From contig DAJY01000098.1 in the NCBI GenBank assembly GCA_002499015.1, forward strand, positions 6,424 to 70,423: 64,000 nucleotides of DNA, written 5' to 3'. Positions 33,115-41,671 of the stretch are shown one piece after another (the stretch's first letter is position 1; each line of letters starts with the position of its first letter). This DNA is from Euryarchaeota archaeon UBA242 (lineage in GTDB: Archaea; Thermoplasmatota; Poseidoniia; Poseidoniales; Poseidoniaceae). A model generated the notes under the pieces. The model saw only the letters and a list, made by a program, of their open reading frames with translations, ran no database searches and was not told the DNA's origin. The position numbers and the translations under genes were made by a program.

Positions 33115-33882
33115 TCATTCTTCTGATTCTTCGATTAACTCAAATTTCGCCCCACCTGGCAAAACTACCTGACTTGCATTATCGAACTTAATAGGTCTTG
33201 CAGAATACATTGAAGAAATCAAAATTGCAAGACCGAAACCAAATGGTGCACCTGTTAGTATTCTTGCCATGTTATTAGATTCATAGTCAGTCAATAATTG
33301 TGTGAAGCCATCAATCATTAAAGGGACGCATAATAAAACTCCAAATCCTAGCCAAGACAAGGTTCTGTAATTCCCTCTATATATTTTCTCCAACCATTTA
33401 TCTGGAATCATTGATAAGCATGTATCCTTGATTGTCCAACGATTATACCCCTTTCTAGAAAACACTAAACCACCAATTGCCAAACCAAAGAAAATTCCGA
33501 TATCCCTAGTACAAACTGGCATTTGATTACCGTTAATTTCCCATGAGCGTTCATGCTTATTGTGACAATTCAAATCTCCAAATGCATAAATGAATCCAGT
33601 ATATGGGTCCAACTCCATCCAAGAAAATTGATTATGATTGTGAACCGTGCCATCTTCATGCATATGTGGTGCAGATGCTTGCTCACTATTCCCAGATGAT
33701 CCGAATCCATCTTTTGTTGCAAAATCTAATGCATTCGCTCGTCCGGAGATATTTGCGACAGTGCCCTCGGGTAGAATCAAGGGTGCAATAAAAAATGAGA
33801 CTAAAAAGAAACCACATATGTAGAATACCCACATACCGACTTTCCTCTCAGGTTCACGATTGGTCAACCCATTCTTTACCAT
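33115..33882 (-). CDS. DUF2085-family membrane protein
   Basis: About 255 residues with four to five membrane helices (about residues 15-38, 125-145, 180-200, 215-235). Between the first two lies a histidine-rich exposed loop (HMHEDGTVHNHNQFSW). The DUF2085 signature is recognisable: CHNKHERSWEINGNQMPVC followed by RDIGIFFG, matching the family's CHQ...RSF...Q.PVC.R..GI. The family's function is unknown; conserved Cys and His residues hint at metal binding. ATG 33882 is preferred (AGGG 6 bases upstream) over TTG 33921. It converges with tmk across 2 bp and diverges from the next gene. Confidence 0.7.
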   Translation of the reverse strand: MVKNGLTNREPERKVGMWVFYICGFFLVSFFIAPLILPEGTVANISGRANALDFATKDGFGSSGNSEQASAPHMHEDGTVHNHNQFSWMELDPYTGFIYAFGDLNCHNKHERSWEINGNQMPVCTRDIGIFFGLAIGGLVFSRKGYNRWTIKDTCLSMIPDKWLEKIYRGNYRTLSWLGFGVLLCVPLMIDGFTQLLTDYESNNMARILTGAPFGFGLAILISSMYSARPIKFDNASQVVLPGGAKFELIEESEE

Positions 33883-33960
33883 GACCAACCCTATTGCAGG
33901 AGATATATTATTCTTTAACAATCAAAGCATTGATGATATCTGCCAATTCCCTTAAACAAT

Positions 33961-34593
33961 ATGGGAGAACTAGAAGGAGAGCCTGTTGGTTTGTCGCTAG
34001 GCATGCAGGCTGGAGGATTCCTTGGTTTATACCTCGGATTCTCACTATCGGTAGTTTCTGTTTTAACAGACCCCAGCGAATTGCAAAGATTGGTATCTCT
34101 GCTATGTTTGCCTCCTATTTTTATATCTATTATTCTCGGCCCATTCCTTGCTAGGAGAAGAAGGCCTGTTGCTTTGGCTGATGAACCGGTAAAAGTAGCA
34201 AGAGAAGCATTACAAATCCACAATGAAGGTCAAGGTAAATGGCGATCTTTGAGCCATATCAACAGTGATGGAAGAACAATTCGAATCGATATGCATAATC
34301 TAACAAATATCGAGAATGTACTTAAAGATGCATTGATTATAGCAGAGAGTTATCCAGTAAGATTCATTGTTGGCCGGGGAAAAAGTAGTAGTAACCAGCA
34401 AGATCTCCGCGATATAGTTCTAACATACATAGAGAACAACGTCAGTATAACTAGGAGGAATAGAAGTGCAAAGTCTATTGAAGTAATCCCTCAACCTTCA
34501 GTTGATCATATCAACTACCAAAGGAAAACAAATAAAATATTAATGATATTACTTCCAATAATTTCATTCTTCGCTTGGTTAGAAATGCGCTAA
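33961..34593 (+). CDS. Membrane protein of unknown function
   Basis: A 210-residue protein. Two N-terminal hydrophobic helices (GGFLGLYLGFSLSVVSVL and LVSLLCLPPIFISIILGPFL) are followed by a cytoplasmic domain of about 120 residues with alternating strands and helices (DGRTIRIDMHNLTNIENVLK, YPVRFIVGRGKSSSNQQDL). A short C-terminal hydrophobic tail (ILMILLPIISFFAWLEM) closes it. I do not recognise the soluble domain. It is the first gene of a plus-strand run that continues with the PCMT-like, HEAT-like and M61 genes. Confidence 0.65.
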   Translation: MGELEGEPVGLSLGMQAGGFLGLYLGFSLSVVSVLTDPSELQRLVSLLCLPPIFISIILGPFLARRRRPVALADEPVKVAREALQIHNEGQGKWRSLSHINSDGRTIRIDMHNLTNIENVLKDALIIAESYPVRFIVGRGKSSSNQQDLRDIVLTYIENNVSITRRNRSAKSIEVIPQPSVDHINYQRKTNKILMILLPIISFFAWLEMR

Positions 34594-34606
34594 ATATGCG
34601 CTAAAT
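34585..34606 (+). repeat. 11-bp tandem duplication over a stop codon
   Basis: ATGCGCTAAAT occurs twice in direct succession. The first copy contains the stop codon of the preceding membrane protein gene and the second lies just before the GAGGT of the PCMT-like gene. It may be a replication-slippage duplication; the doubled CTAAATA also resembles a TATA element. Confidence 0.5.
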
Positions 34607-34621
34607 AGATGAGGTGTTATG

Positions 34622-35608
34622 ATGAGTTACAAATCTAAAATGAAAGATTTATTGAAACGCCTAGAAAAAGGCGGCATCCCAATAACCAATGCCATTAAAG
34701 AAGCAATGATGACGATTGAAGTAGATTACTTCACCGATTTTGAAACTGCAGATTTCTATGCTGACCGGCCCATCACTTTTCTGAAAAATGAAAAAGGTGC
34801 AGTGAAAACAATTTCTGCACCTCATATGATTGTGACTCTATTATATCATTTAGAATTGCAAAAGGGTAATGAAGTCATTTTAATTGGTTGTAAAAGTGGA
34901 TATATCGCAGCATTAATTGCTCTAATAGTAGGAGAAGAAGGTAGTGTCAAAGTATTAGACCCTTCACAAAATGTCACTCAGCACGCAGCAGCTCGGCTAA
35001 CTTATTGGCCCAATGTTGAGGTAAGACATATTGAATCATTACAGGTCTCGCCTATTGCCTTCCCTGGTGAATTGAATCGCGTATTGGTTACAGGACAAAT
35101 AAAGCAGTTACCTGAATGGGTTAATACTAGGATCTCAGAGTCTGGATTCGTAATCGTACCACTAGGTGGAAGTGCTTGGCAAAAATTAATGAAATTAGAA
35201 TGTCAAAATGGTCAATTACTTCCAACTGACCTTGGTCATGTTAGTTTTGGACCAGTGAACATCTCTGATGCTGAAGTTGGCCCAATCAATCCTAATGAGT
35301 TGGCTGATATCCTTGAATTAGCGATAGAGACTTTTCGAGAAATAGAAATGATTACAGAAGAAGAGCAACAATCCATTGCTGATTTGATAATTGATTTACG
35401 CAATTTACCAGATGATTTACCTCCCCCTGGGGAAGCAGGAATCGCAATTGAAGAACATCCGATGATTCGTTTACTGTATCTGGCATCACCCTCGTTCATT
35501 CGCTTGTGGCCATTATTACAACTCATGGTTTACCCGAGTTTAGCGAGCCCTGGTGGATATGATGTGGACTCTGATGATCACTTCAAATTCGATGATTTTG
35601 GAATCTGA
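34622..35608 (+). CDS. PCMT-family methyltransferase-like protein with altered SAM motif
   Basis: A protein of about 328 residues whose first 220 resemble protein-L-isoaspartate O-methyltransferase: SAPHMIVTLLYHLELQKGNE, a Rossmann motif I as VILIGCKSGYIAAL, then VKVLDPSQNVTQHAAARL, LNRVLVTGQIKQLPE and GFVIVPLGGSAWQKL. Motif I departs from the usual VLEIGTGSGY: the acidic residue is Leu and G-T-G-S-G is G-C-K-S-G, so SAM binding may be lost or changed. The last 110 residues are an acidic helical extension with a terminal hydrophobic patch. The start is the second of two adjacent ATGs (34622), with GAGGT 6 bases upstream. It stands 3 bp before the HEAT-like gene, so they are co-transcribed. 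Confidence 0.72.
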   Translation: MSYKSKMKDLLKRLEKGGIPITNAIKEAMMTIEVDYFTDFETADFYADRPITFLKNEKGAVKTISAPHMIVTLLYHLELQKGNEVILIGCKSGYIAALIALIVGEEGSVKVLDPSQNVTQHAAARLTYWPNVEVRHIESLQVSPIAFPGELNRVLVTGQIKQLPEWVNTRISESGFVIVPLGGSAWQKLMKLECQNGQLLPTDLGHVSFGPVNISDAEVGPINPNELADILELAIETFREIEMITEEEQQSIADLIIDLRNLPDDLPPPGEAGIAIEEHPMIRLLYLASPSFIRLWPLLQLMVYPSLASPGGYDVDSDDHFKFDDFGI

Positions 35609-35611
35609 ATT

Positions 35612-36652
35612 ATGAGCCACAGTGGCTATAATGAGATGTTGGGTGGGATGTTCATGGCAGGCGGGCTAAATACTGAGATGGCTAGGTTGTCTCATAGGGA
35701 TATTCGCCAAAGAAGAAGAGCAATACGCGTATTATTCGATTTGGATATTCCACGTGCATTAGAAGCATTTGTACCATTACTAGATGACAATGACCCATGG
35801 TTCCAATCTAAGTCATTAGAAGCACACCGTAAGTGGGCTGTTCAAAGTGGAATTGAAAGTTTAAAACCATTAGTTGAACATCGTTGGATAGATGCAAACC
35901 GCTGTGCTGCAAACCTATTGGGTCAATTCGGAAAAGAATCCGAAAAATATGCTAACATATTGCTTGTATTTGATGACCAAACTTGCCAGAGAAAGGCCGC
36001 CGCTTCACTATTACAAGATTCCGAAAATCTTGAATTGGCGCAAAGGCTGTCAGAAAACACTGATTATCAAATCCGTAAACTTGCCTATTGCAGTTCATCA
36101 GCAGATAAGGAATTGCGCTCCAGAGGAATTAATGACTCCAACAATTCAGTCAAAGAAGCGGTGCTGAGAGTCATTATCGCAAATGACGAACCTATATCTA
36201 AACAAAAGATTGTCAGTTTAATTGAATGCGGAGTTGATAGTTCATTGCTTAGCAAACCTGCAATTAACCTAGGCGGGGATGTTTTTCTCAAATTAGTTGA
36301 TTCATGCCCTTCGAATAAAAATCTACAATTTAGTAAAGTCCTATCTGAAATGTGTAATGATGTCGATGATGAACAAATTAAAAAGTTAATAGAGGCGGGT
36401 CAACTTTCCATTATTGCTCGCTGGTTAAGAGGGAGAAATGATAGTAAAAGTGATGCACTGCTATGGCAATTGATGGATGATGACAGACTTCCAACCATAG
36501 AAAAGGCAAGGCTCCTTGAACGCTTAATAGGCAGAGCTGGAGAACCAGAAATTAATGCACATGCTGTTGAATTTGCTAGTCGTTGCAAAGACACTTTACT
36601 GAAAGTTACAGCAGAGAACCTTTCAACCGCCGCTGATGAACTCAAAATATGA
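35612..36652 (+). CDS. HEAT-repeat-like protein of unknown function
   Basis: A 346-residue, wholly helical soluble protein. Repeating pairs of helices of about 30 residues begin with RDIRQRRRAIRVLFDLDIPR and continue as LDDNDPWFQSKSLEAHRKWA, FDDQTCQRKAAASLLQDSEN and INDSNNSVKEAVLRVIIAND, which is the HEAT/ARM-like alpha-solenoid rhythm. Such proteins are binding scaffolds; the partner is unknown. It is placed between the PCMT-like gene (3 bp gap) and the M61 peptidase gene (ATGA overlap), so it may act with one of them. Confidence 0.68.
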   Translation: MSHSGYNEMLGGMFMAGGLNTEMARLSHRDIRQRRRAIRVLFDLDIPRALEAFVPLLDDNDPWFQSKSLEAHRKWAVQSGIESLKPLVEHRWIDANRCAANLLGQFGKESEKYANILLVFDDQTCQRKAAASLLQDSENLELAQRLSENTDYQIRKLAYCSSSADKELRSRGINDSNNSVKEAVLRVIIANDEPISKQKIVSLIECGVDSSLLSKPAINLGGDVFLKLVDSCPSNKNLQFSKVLSEMCNDVDDEQIKKLIEAGQLSIIARWLRGRNDSKSDALLWQLMDDDRLPTIEKARLLERLIGRAGEPEINAHAVEFASRCKDTLLKVTAENLSTAADELKI

Positions 36653-38487
36653 GCCCAGTAAATTCAGGTATTACCTTCTCAATCGATGCTACCGAAGGTA
36701 ATTCACGTCGCGTCCATGTTGGCATCGACATCAATGGCCCTTTCACACAACCAATTCTCAAACTTCATTTCCCAAGATGGGTACCTGGGTCATATTTTCT
36801 AAGAGAACCAATCCAACATATGACTGAATTCGTAGCCGTGGATGATGCCGGGGTTGAATTGAATTCATTTCGCTATGAAGTTGATGCAATGAAAATAAAA
36901 GTACCTAAAAACATAAAATCAATTTCTATCTCTTACAAATTATTAGCAACTGAACTATCTTGCAGATCTAATCATCTTGATTCAACCCATGTTCACATAA
37001 TGCCGCCTTTTACTTGGTTTCTACCAACTGATGGTATTGATTTAGAACGAATGAATCAGAAACACTCAATCTCATTGCACACACCCGCATCATGGTCTGC
37101 TGCCACTCAGTATGAATTAGATATTAGTAAGCCATGTAAGGGCTTGCTAACAGGGAACAATGGAATTACTCATTTGTTTTCTGCACCCAACCGTGACGAA
37201 CTGCTAGATGGAATAATTGAAGCTAATGAAAATGAAAATATTTGTTGGAAGGTAGATGGTCGTAATCATATCCTCAAATTATGGGATAGTGGAGGTCATC
37301 CAGTAGATCAAAGGATGCTTGAAAAATTCAAACTAGATATGAATAAAGTCATCAAAGAACATCATGCTTTGTTCGGTATACCCCCATGGGACAATTACGT
37401 CACCGTCATTCAATTAACTGAGAACTCACGAGGTGGGTTAGAACATCTAAATTCACAAACATCAATGTTGCCCCGTCAATGCTTAATGCCAAATCATGCT
37501 GACGAATATATGGATTTAGTTAGTTTGTTTTCCCATGAATACCTACATCAATGGAATGTAAAACGATTGAGGCCAAGGAATTTCATCGATTATGATTTGC
37601 AAAGAGAGGCGCATACCGAATTACTTTGGTGGTTTGAAGGGTGTACTTCGTGGCTAGGGGATATGATTTGTGTACGCTCAGGTGCATGGTCTGAAAAAGA
37701 CTGGCGCAAAGATTGGATGAGGAAGATGAAGCGTACTACAACAAGGAATGGCATGCAATTTGAATCTCTGAGTGAATCAAGTCATGATGCTTGGACTCAT
37801 TTATACCGGGGGCACTCATTCTCTAGAGAGACTCAAATCTCTTATTACAATGAAGGAGAACTTGCTATTTTTTGTCTAGATGCTGAATTACAGCGACGTT
37901 CAAATGGAAACACTGGAATCTGTGATCTGATGGTTGAATTATGTAAGCGCCATGCTATAGAATATGATTCTGCAGTCCAACTCGGTGTTAATTATGGTGA
38001 TATAAGAAAGGCATTAACTTCAATCGATGGGGGCTCTAGATTAGGGACTATGCTCGATTCATTAATGAAAAACCGTCAACTGCCAGATGTTGAGAAAGCA
38101 TGTAATTATTATTCTTTGAAATTGGTTAGCGATATCAAAAAAGAAAATCAACAAAATCACTTAGAAAATGCTTGGTTAGGTGTTTCCATCACAGATTCTG
38201 AAGGGAAAATAATTGTTACAACACATCAAACAGGCTCGCCAGTACGTGATTTATTGATGCCTGGTGATGAAATAATTGCAATAAATGGAAGAAGAACTGA
38301 TTCAAATAAAAAACTAAACAGTTCCTTGATGGGTCAGAATGATAAGATGGCCAATATTATTTACAGCCATGAAGGTGTGATTAAATCGGCTGATGTCAAG
38401 ATGATTAATAAGATTCAACACAAAGTAAAATTAGAAGGAAAAGGTAATCACAAATGGCGCGATTATATCTCTAGTCGTCAAGGTTGA
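36649..38487 (+). CDS. M61-family (glycyl aminopeptidase-like) peptidase with PDZ domain
   Basis: A 612-residue zinc peptidase of the M61 family. The N-terminal beta domain has LHFPRWVPGSYFLREPIQHM, typical of the family. The active site SHEYLHQWNVKRLRP (HExxH at about residue 295) is followed by WWFEGCTSWLGDM, giving the third zinc ligand Glu. A catalytic helical domain and a C-terminal PDZ (NAWLGVSITDSEGK, SPVRDLLMPGDEIIAINGRR) complete the layout. There is no signal peptide, so it is probably cytoplasmic. Its start overlaps the stop of the HEAT-like gene by 4 bp (ATGA). Its end overlaps the convergent ParB-like gene by 10 bp. Confidence 0.9.
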   Translation: MSPVNSGITFSIDATEGNSRRVHVGIDINGPFTQPILKLHFPRWVPGSYFLREPIQHMTEFVAVDDAGVELNSFRYEVDAMKIKVPKNIKSISISYKLLATELSCRSNHLDSTHVHIMPPFTWFLPTDGIDLERMNQKHSISLHTPASWSAATQYELDISKPCKGLLTGNNGITHLFSAPNRDELLDGIIEANENENICWKVDGRNHILKLWDSGGHPVDQRMLEKFKLDMNKVIKEHHALFGIPPWDNYVTVIQLTENSRGGLEHLNSQTSMLPRQCLMPNHADEYMDLVSLFSHEYLHQWNVKRLRPRNFIDYDLQREAHTELLWWFEGCTSWLGDMICVRSGAWSEKDWRKDWMRKMKRTTTRNGMQFESLSESSHDAWTHLYRGHSFSRETQISYYNEGELAIFCLDAELQRRSNGNTGICDLMVELCKRHAIEYDSAVQLGVNYGDIRKALTSIDGGSRLGTMLDSLMKNRQLPDVEKACNYYSLKLVSDIKKENQQNHLENAWLGVSITDSEGKIIVTTHQTGSPVRDLLMPGDEIIAINGRRTDSNKKLNSSLMGQNDKMANIIYSHEGVIKSADVKMINKIQHKVKLEGKGNHKWRDYISSRQG

Positions 38488-38909
38488 GCATTACCCTCTA
38501 ACTTCAAGATTTGTAGAGATATATGGATTGGGGGAAGATGGTCTGCGATTGTGTGGCGGCTAGTTTTTGGCGGAAACAATTCATCTGACAAACTCATCTC
38601 TAACACTTCTTGCTTGGTAAGAGAATCTCTCTCACAGCCAGGCCAAACATCCACAGTGATGCTTTCATCACCTAAATAATCGACACAAATAACTGGTACT
38701 CTTTTCAATTCAAGTATCTCTGCAATTGCATGGCGATGGTGTCCGTCAAGAATTGCACCTGTTAGTTGATCAACGATTAGTGGTTTAGTATATCCTTCCC
38801 ATCTTTTGATCATATCAAGGAGTTTATCTCTATTTCTCGGCTTTATATTTTCATGTGCTTTAAGCCACTCTAGAGGTACCAGCCGCACATCACTTTCGTC
38901 CCACATCAT
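38478..38909 (-). CDS. ParB/SerK-like domain protein
   Basis: A protein of about 143 residues with the ParB/sulfiredoxin-fold nucleotide-binding core: VRLVPLEWLKAHENIKPRN, then KPLIVDQLTGAILDGHHRHA and VPVICVDYLG. The family includes archaeal ADP-dependent free-serine kinases (SerK/SbnI type), and the DGHHRH motif and a late LFPPKTSRH segment fit that branch at least as well as ParB partition proteins. There is no HTH domain and no parA nearby, so partitioning is unlikely. ATG 38909 is used; TTG 38927 is an alternative. Role uncertain. Confidence 0.68.
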   Translation of the reverse strand: MMWDESDVRLVPLEWLKAHENIKPRNRDKLLDMIKRWEGYTKPLIVDQLTGAILDGHHRHAIAEILELKRVPVICVDYLGDESITVDVWPGCERDSLTKQEVLEMSLSDELFPPKTSRHTIADHLPPIHISLQILKLEGNAQP

Positions 38910-38979
38910 GGCTTTGCCAATCTTCAACCTGCGATAATGCTTTGGCGCACTTGGACTTGAACAACATTGGAGGGAGGAG

Positions 38980-40350
38980 ATGGATAGTCAACGAAATTGG
39001 CCAAAAGCGGGCACACATTCAGATGTGCCCGCACAACAATGTCCCCCTAATATGTCCAAATGGCTGCAAACGTTGGATTCTGAATTGTTGTTAATTATCA
39101 ATACTATTGCTGAAGCTGGTGGCGGAGTCTGGATAGTCGGTGGTGCGCCAAGAGATGTCATGCTTGGAACTGATGTCACCGACATTGACTTGGCAGTGGA
39201 CCTGACTCCACAAAAAATGCTTACATTATTCCCTGACGCAATCCAAACAGGCGTTGAATTCGGGACATTGACATTGCGAGGCGGTGATTCGATGTACGAA
39301 TGTACAACTCTTCGCACTGAATCGCAATATCTTGATGGTAGGCGGCCAGAGGTAGTAAATTGGGGAACAAGTTTAGAACAAGATTTACAGCGACGAGATT
39401 TCACAATCAATGCGATGGCGATAGATGTCTCTAGAATGAGATTACATGACCCTCACAATGGGCTTCTTGACCTTGAACGCGGGGTACTGCGTGCTGTCGG
39501 TCATGCATCTCTAAGATTGGCCGAAGATGGGTTGAGAATAATGCGGGCATATCGTTTCATGGACCGTAATGAGGCCGGAATTTGGTATCCAGACAGTAAC
39601 CTTGCCCAAGCATTATCGCAAAAAAGAAGAATGCTATTAAATGTTGCACCAGAACGGATTTGGAGTGAATTTAGGAAGATTCTTTCAGGGAAAAATGTAT
39701 CTATTGTGCTTGCTTTAATGCTCAAGGATGAAGTTCTAAAGATCGTGTTGAATACTAAATGGAACCTAGCAAGTCCAATTTTTGAAGCCATTTCTGAATT
39801 TACACTAAATGAGACTGATTATTTAGCGGTATTTTCAATTCTACTCAGTGAAACTGATAGAGATCAAATACCAGACTTGCTGAATAATTTGAAAGTATCT
39901 AAGTTTGAACGAGATTCTGTAATTGGAATTGTTTCTCGCATGGGCTATGTTCCAAACAATGTTATTGGTGAAATAAGAGTGCATCGCTATGTACTGGGTG
40001 AAGAAGCAGCGACTCACTTACAACTAGAATACCTAATAAAAAAATTCTCAATTCGCCTACCACAAGGATCTATGGATGGATGCAGTCTACAAGAAATTGA
40101 ACAATTAATTAATAAATCTTCTGAATTACCGCTACTAAAATTTTCTGGCAAATCAATATTAGATGGAAATCAGTTGATGAATTTGACCGCTATTGCCCGT
40201 GGACCTAAATTGGGTAATTTGAAATCATGGCTGCATCGTATTCAAATTGAGAGAGACATTCAATCGGAACAAGAAATGATTCAAATATTATCTACGATTG
40301 TGTGGCAAAATAGTGACGGAAATGAGTGGCCCAAGGTACAATTCCCATAA
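38980..40350 (+). CDS. Class II (bacterial-type) CCA-adding enzyme / poly(A) polymerase family
   Basis: A 456-residue class II nucleotidyltransferase that adds or repairs the tRNA 3' CCA end, or is a related poly(A) polymerase. All head motifs are present: GGVWIVGGAPRDVMLG, DVTDIDLAVDLTP (DxD), RRDFTINAMAID, HDPHNGLLDLERGVLRAVG and RLAEDGLRIMRAYRF. Archaea normally use the unrelated class I enzyme, so this looks like an acquisition from bacteria. The C-terminal half, about 200 residues, is the variable tRNA-binding region. A strong GGAGG stands 6 bases before the ATG. It is isolated on the plus strand, with a 120-bp AT-rich gap behind it. Confidence 0.88.
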   Translation: MDSQRNWPKAGTHSDVPAQQCPPNMSKWLQTLDSELLLIINTIAEAGGGVWIVGGAPRDVMLGTDVTDIDLAVDLTPQKMLTLFPDAIQTGVEFGTLTLRGGDSMYECTTLRTESQYLDGRRPEVVNWGTSLEQDLQRRDFTINAMAIDVSRMRLHDPHNGLLDLERGVLRAVGHASLRLAEDGLRIMRAYRFMDRNEAGIWYPDSNLAQALSQKRRMLLNVAPERIWSEFRKILSGKNVSIVLALMLKDEVLKIVLNTKWNLASPIFEAISEFTLNETDYLAVFSILLSETDRDQIPDLLNNLKVSKFERDSVIGIVSRMGYVPNNVIGEIRVHRYVLGEEAATHLQLEYLIKKFSIRLPQGSMDGCSLQEIEQLINKSSELPLLKFSGKSILDGNQLMNLTAIARGPKLGNLKSWLHRIQIERDIQSEQEMIQILSTIVWQNSDGNEWPKVQFP

Positions 40351-40470
40351 AAGTAAGAACCTACGAAGTGTATTTTGATAATTATTATTAATTTGTTTTA
40401 TCTAATTCTCAATACCAACAAGATAATGAACAAAGTCCTTTCAAACTAAAAATATCAACGGGTTTTTTCA

Positions 40471-41670
40471 ATGAGTGATATGAGTTATAGCGAATTACAA
40501 GCCATAAAGGCTGAAATTGAAAACTCTTTTGCTAAAAGCAAAGGACAATTATCTGCCTTATCCGACAGCCAACTTGGAGTTATTGCTGCCCAATATGGCA
40601 TCAAAATAAATCCTTCAAATAGGATGCAAACGCTATCCCTTTTAGAGTCTAATCAATCTATTTTGGCTTGGTGCCAGTCTTTTTCCAAAGGCGATGTGGC
40701 TACTGCAGTCGCTGCGGCGGGTACTGTTGGAGTTGCAACTCAGATTAATAATTCAAAAGAAGAATTACAACAAAAAGCAACCCAAAATGCAAGGAATAAA
40801 ATTGCAAATGCTTCATCATCGGTTGTGGACAAAATTGAACGAAAGGCCTCTAATAACCCCATGGTAGAAATGATGAGGAAAAATTTCGGACAATCGCTAA
40901 TTCAAGCTGGCTATTCAGTTCCACAACTAACACAAATGCTTGATTCTGATGCTGATGGAATCATTACACAATCAGAAATAATGCTCTTAATTGTCAAAAT
41001 GACTGGAACCCCGCCTCCTCCGTGGGTCGTCACCACAATCTTTGAGATATTAGATGCAAATCAAGATGGTGTAGTCACCGTTGAAGAATGGTGGGCGTTC
41101 TTAGAAGAAATGGGCTTCGAAAATAATGTCGTTACACCAGAACCCTCCCCCCCGGAGGCCCCTGTAGTTACAGTAGTAGAAGAAATACCTGATATTGATG
41201 AGACCTTTGAAGAAATTGACAATACGGAGGAAGAAACACCTCTACAGCAAGTCGTTGAAAGTCCAATTCCTATTGCAGAAACTATGAATGTTGAAGATTC
41301 TTCAAGCGTGATTTTAGATGAAAATGTAAATACTAATAATGAGAAACTTATCAAAGAATTGTATTCTTCGCGATTGTCATCTGAAGAAAGAGTAATTATT
41401 GCAAAAGCCAAGAGTAGTATTTGTACCATTAAGGTCGAAAGAATTGAAAGAACTATGATGGTAACCGACCACTATCGCGGAGGACATTCGATTCTGGGAA
41501 TACTTGATGGCGGACCATACAAGGTGCTGATAATGCTTCCTAAGAGTGAAAATGATGTAGTTACGAAGTTTTTGAAAGGAGATACCGTTGTGGCAGAGGC
41601 GAAAGTAATTTCTTGGTCAAGCGGTTTGAAAATAGCAAAGTTTGCTGGAACAGATGCCAAAAAAGCCTAA
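40471..41670 (+). CDS. EF-hand calcium-binding protein, unknown function
   Basis: A 399-residue soluble protein. A helical N-terminus (1-130) precedes two canonical EF-hand loops: DSDADGIITQSE (158-169) and DANQDGVVTVEE (195-206), each with the D-x-D/N-x-D-G spacing that binds calcium. A proline- and acid-rich linker (about 220-300) leads to a C-terminal domain of about 100 residues, with strands around SICTIKVERIERTMMVTDHY and YKVLIMLPKSENDVV, that I do not recognise. No signal peptide or membrane segment was seen. An AT-rich CTAAAAATATC lies 15-25 bp before the ATG and no ribosome site is clear. It converges with the acyl-CoA dehydrogenase gene with a 1-bp gap. Confidence 0.72.
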   Translation: MSDMSYSELQAIKAEIENSFAKSKGQLSALSDSQLGVIAAQYGIKINPSNRMQTLSLLESNQSILAWCQSFSKGDVATAVAAAGTVGVATQINNSKEELQQKATQNARNKIANASSSVVDKIERKASNNPMVEMMRKNFGQSLIQAGYSVPQLTQMLDSDADGIITQSEIMLLIVKMTGTPPPPWVVTTIFEILDANQDGVVTVEEWWAFLEEMGFENNVVTPEPSPPEAPVVTVVEEIPDIDETFEEIDNTEEETPLQQVVESPIPIAETMNVEDSSSVILDENVNTNNEKLIKELYSSRLSSEERVIIAKAKSSICTIKVERIERTMMVTDHYRGGHSILGILDGGPYKVLIMLPKSENDVVTKFLKGDTVVAEAKVISWSSGLKIAKFAGTDAKKA

Positions 41671-41671
41671 T

